Positions 35,310 to 36,865 of a DNA stretch of 36,865 bases are shown here, piece after piece. Below the pieces are notes generated by a model that was not told the DNA's origin, searched no databases, and saw nothing but the letters and a program-made list of their open reading frames with translations. How positions within the stretch are numbered: the first letter of the stretch is position 1; each line of letters starts with the position of its first letter. Both the position numbers and the translations under genes were made by a program. The DNA comes from Phormidium willei BDU 130791 (GTDB lineage: Bacteria > Cyanobacteriota > Cyanobacteriia > Cyanobacteriales > Geitlerinemataceae): positions 1-36,865 of the forward strand of contig LSZA01000035.1 in assembly GCA_001637315.1 (NCBI GenBank), read 5' to 3'.

Positions 35310-35456
35310 CGCCCAAAATTTTCAACAAATTGCTACAGTTTCCCCGAGAGTTCACCCATCCACCTCCAAGAGTCGGTAATATCTTGGGTATACCTGAGGG
35401 TCGTTCCTTGCAACCCCTCAGAAAACCCATTAGAACCTGGTTAGGGGAGTGACTGT

Positions 35457-36845
35457 ATGCCCATCCAACTCAATCCGTCGAAATTCCCAATCCATTGGGG
35501 AATTGTCCTGGGTGCGATCGTCTGCACCCCACCGGCCCTGGCCTCGACGGTCTCATCAGCGTCCAATCTGCCCACCTCATCATTAAACCCAACACCCGGA
35601 GTCGAAGCCCCCCAACTGGCCCAAGGCTTTAACTTTGAATCCGAAAGTCCCACTCGCTTCATCCCCATTCTCGGTCCAATTCCCAGACAGCGGCCAGAAG
35701 TCTATTCCCCCGAAATCTTAGAACGCCTCCGTTCCGGCTTTTTCCTCGGCGGTGACTTTGGCATCGACAGTGCCGAAGGAATCTCTGCCGGCTTCCGTCT
35801 CGGCTACCGGGACGAAGAGGGGCGTTCCATTGTCTTCACCGGTGAGGGGGGAGAATTTCTCGCTGGAGCCGATGTCACCTATACTCAAGCCGCCTTCAGC
35901 GGCGATGAAAATGGAGACGGCCGGCGAGTCGGCTACCGCCTCTCAGCCAACTTCAACAACACCCGCGACAACGCCTTTCTCAGCGACGACGATGACGAAG
36001 ATGTCCGCGAAGTCTTCCTACCCATTGGTGATGAACATGAACCCTGGGTGAACCGGCTTGGCTTTGAGAGCCAAGTCGTCGTTCCTGTCAGCCGCACCAC
36101 CGTGCTAATGCCCGGACTCAGCTACGAAAAAATCCGTATCCAAAACCGGGCCTTCGACGACGACCTCTTTCCCGTTGACGAAGAAGGCAATCAACTCTCC
36201 GCCAGCGACGATGGTAAAGACGATATCGTACTACTAAGTCTATTCGCCCTACAAGACAACGCCAGTCGCGATGAATATGGCTTCCCCCTCTCGGGTAACG
36301 TCTTTCAATTCGGCACCGAGCAATCGATTCCCACCGGAAACAGCACCCTTGACTTCAACCGTCTCAGTGCCGGTTATGTCCAATATCTCCCCGTCAACCT
36401 CTTCGGATTTGCCGAAGGACCCCGCACCCTAATTTTAGGACTCCAAGGCGGGACGATTCTCGGAGATGTCCCGGGTTACGAAGCCTTCAACCTCGGGGGA
36501 TTTAACTCCGCCCGAGGCTATGGCCAAGGTGACGTCGGAACCGCGAGCAGCTTCATTCAAGCCCGGTTAGAATACCGCTTCCCCATCGCCGTTACGCCCG
36601 GCGGTTTTTTTGAGGAATTGCGCGGTAGTCTCGGGGTTCAATACGTCTCGGATTTCGACACCGCCTCTGATGTCATCGGTCGTCCGTCTGAAGTACGTAA
36701 CGAACCCGGCGACGGTTTCGGATTTAGTGTCGGCTTACACTTCCTCGACCTAGATGTCCCCGTTGTGGACACCTTACGAGTCACCGCTGGGGTCAACGAT
36801 CGCGGCGACTTCCGAGCCTATTTCTCCATCGGCCCGGCGTTCTAG
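35457..36845 (+). CDS. BamA/TamA (Omp85)-family outer-membrane barrel without POTRA domains
   Basis: This 462-residue protein has a signal peptide (about 1-30, GIVLGAIVCTPPALAS) and a short linker. A 16-strand-type beta barrel begins about residue 95 with alternating strands: GFFLGGDFGIDSAEGISAGFRLGYRD and VGYRLSANFNN. The Omp85 loop-6 motif appears as GGFNSARGYGQGDVG, and the last residues YFSIGPAF end in Phe as required for barrel insertion. POTRA repeats are missing, so it is not the main BAM or Toc75-like protein. Several Asp-rich loops (DDDDEDVRE) suggest calcium-binding surface loops. It begins 147 nt after the ABC gene and is probably separately transcribed. Confidence 0.85.
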   Translation: MPIQLNPSKFPIHWGIVLGAIVCTPPALASTVSSASNLPTSSLNPTPGVEAPQLAQGFNFESESPTRFIPILGPIPRQRPEVYSPEILERLRSGFFLGGDFGIDSAEGISAGFRLGYRDEEGRSIVFTGEGGEFLAGADVTYTQAAFSGDENGDGRRVGYRLSANFNNTRDNAFLSDDDDEDVREVFLPIGDEHEPWVNRLGFESQVVVPVSRTTVLMPGLSYEKIRIQNRAFDDDLFPVDEEGNQLSASDDGKDDIVLLSLFALQDNASRDEYGFPLSGNVFQFGTEQSIPTGNSTLDFNRLSAGYVQYLPVNLFGFAEGPRTLILGLQGGTILGDVPGYEAFNLGGFNSARGYGQGDVGTASSFIQARLEYRFPIAVTPGGFFEELRGSLGVQYVSDFDTASDVIGRPSEVRNEPGDGFGFSVGLHFLDLDVPVVDTLRVTAGVNDRGDFRAYFSIGPAF

Positions 36846-36865
36846 GTCGTTATTGGTTTTGGCCT

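Overview
The window is a cyanobacterial chromosome segment. The evidence is the very frequent HIP1 octamer GCGATCGC, a TLP40/CYP38-type lumenal cyclophilin, hemC, a POTRA-less Omp85-like barrel, and families typical of cyanobacteria (Uma2, DUF2887/Rpn nucleases). A filamentous non-heterocystous lineage (Phormidium/Geitlerinema-like) is plausible but is inference only. No rRNA, tRNA or CRISPR array was recognised. All statements come from reading the sequence; no search was run.

Region 1 (1-4454, + strand, visibly A+T-rich) holds surface-glycan genes: a GT2 glycosyltransferase, a TPR/phytanoyl-CoA-dioxygenase fusion and a GT-B-like capsule-type transferase. Region 2 (4599-13014, - strand) is a complete six-enzyme CMP-pseudaminic acid cluster. 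In transcription order it reads pseB, pseC, pseF, a PIG-L deacetylase, a Uma2 protein, pseG, pseH, a formyltransferase, a GNAT and pseI. Cyanobacteria have no flagella, so the sugar probably decorates a surface polysaccharide, pilus or S-layer. The deacetylase, formyltransferase and second acetyltransferase suggest a modified N-acyl pattern. At the pseH/formyltransferase junction, an 8-C run sits exactly where one extra C would fuse the two frames.

Region 3 (about 13.0-18.7 kb) is a genomic scrapyard. It contains two related Uma2 genes (one truncated, one broken), three copies of a DUF2887/Rpn-type gene in different stages of decay, a separate intact Rpn-like gene, a VapB-like antitoxin whose VapC has been cut to about 30 codons, and an apparently intact YefM/YoeB pair. 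Short palindromic elements with GTAGGGG...CCCCTAC ends have landed in three of these genes. Comparison with paralogues in the same window shows that each arrival also removed about 10-26 nt of the target.

Region 4 (18.7-36.9 kb) is mostly housekeeping: a MalK/UgpC-type ABC ATPase, hemC, a TPR/M48-like membrane protein that lacks the first zinc histidine, and a LemA gene divergent from three tandem TPM-type membrane/zinc-ribbon paralogues (one with an in-frame TGA). It continues with yggT, thrS (no TGS domain), a TLP40-type cyclophilin, a fused DppD-DppF-like double ATPase and an Omp85-like barrel.
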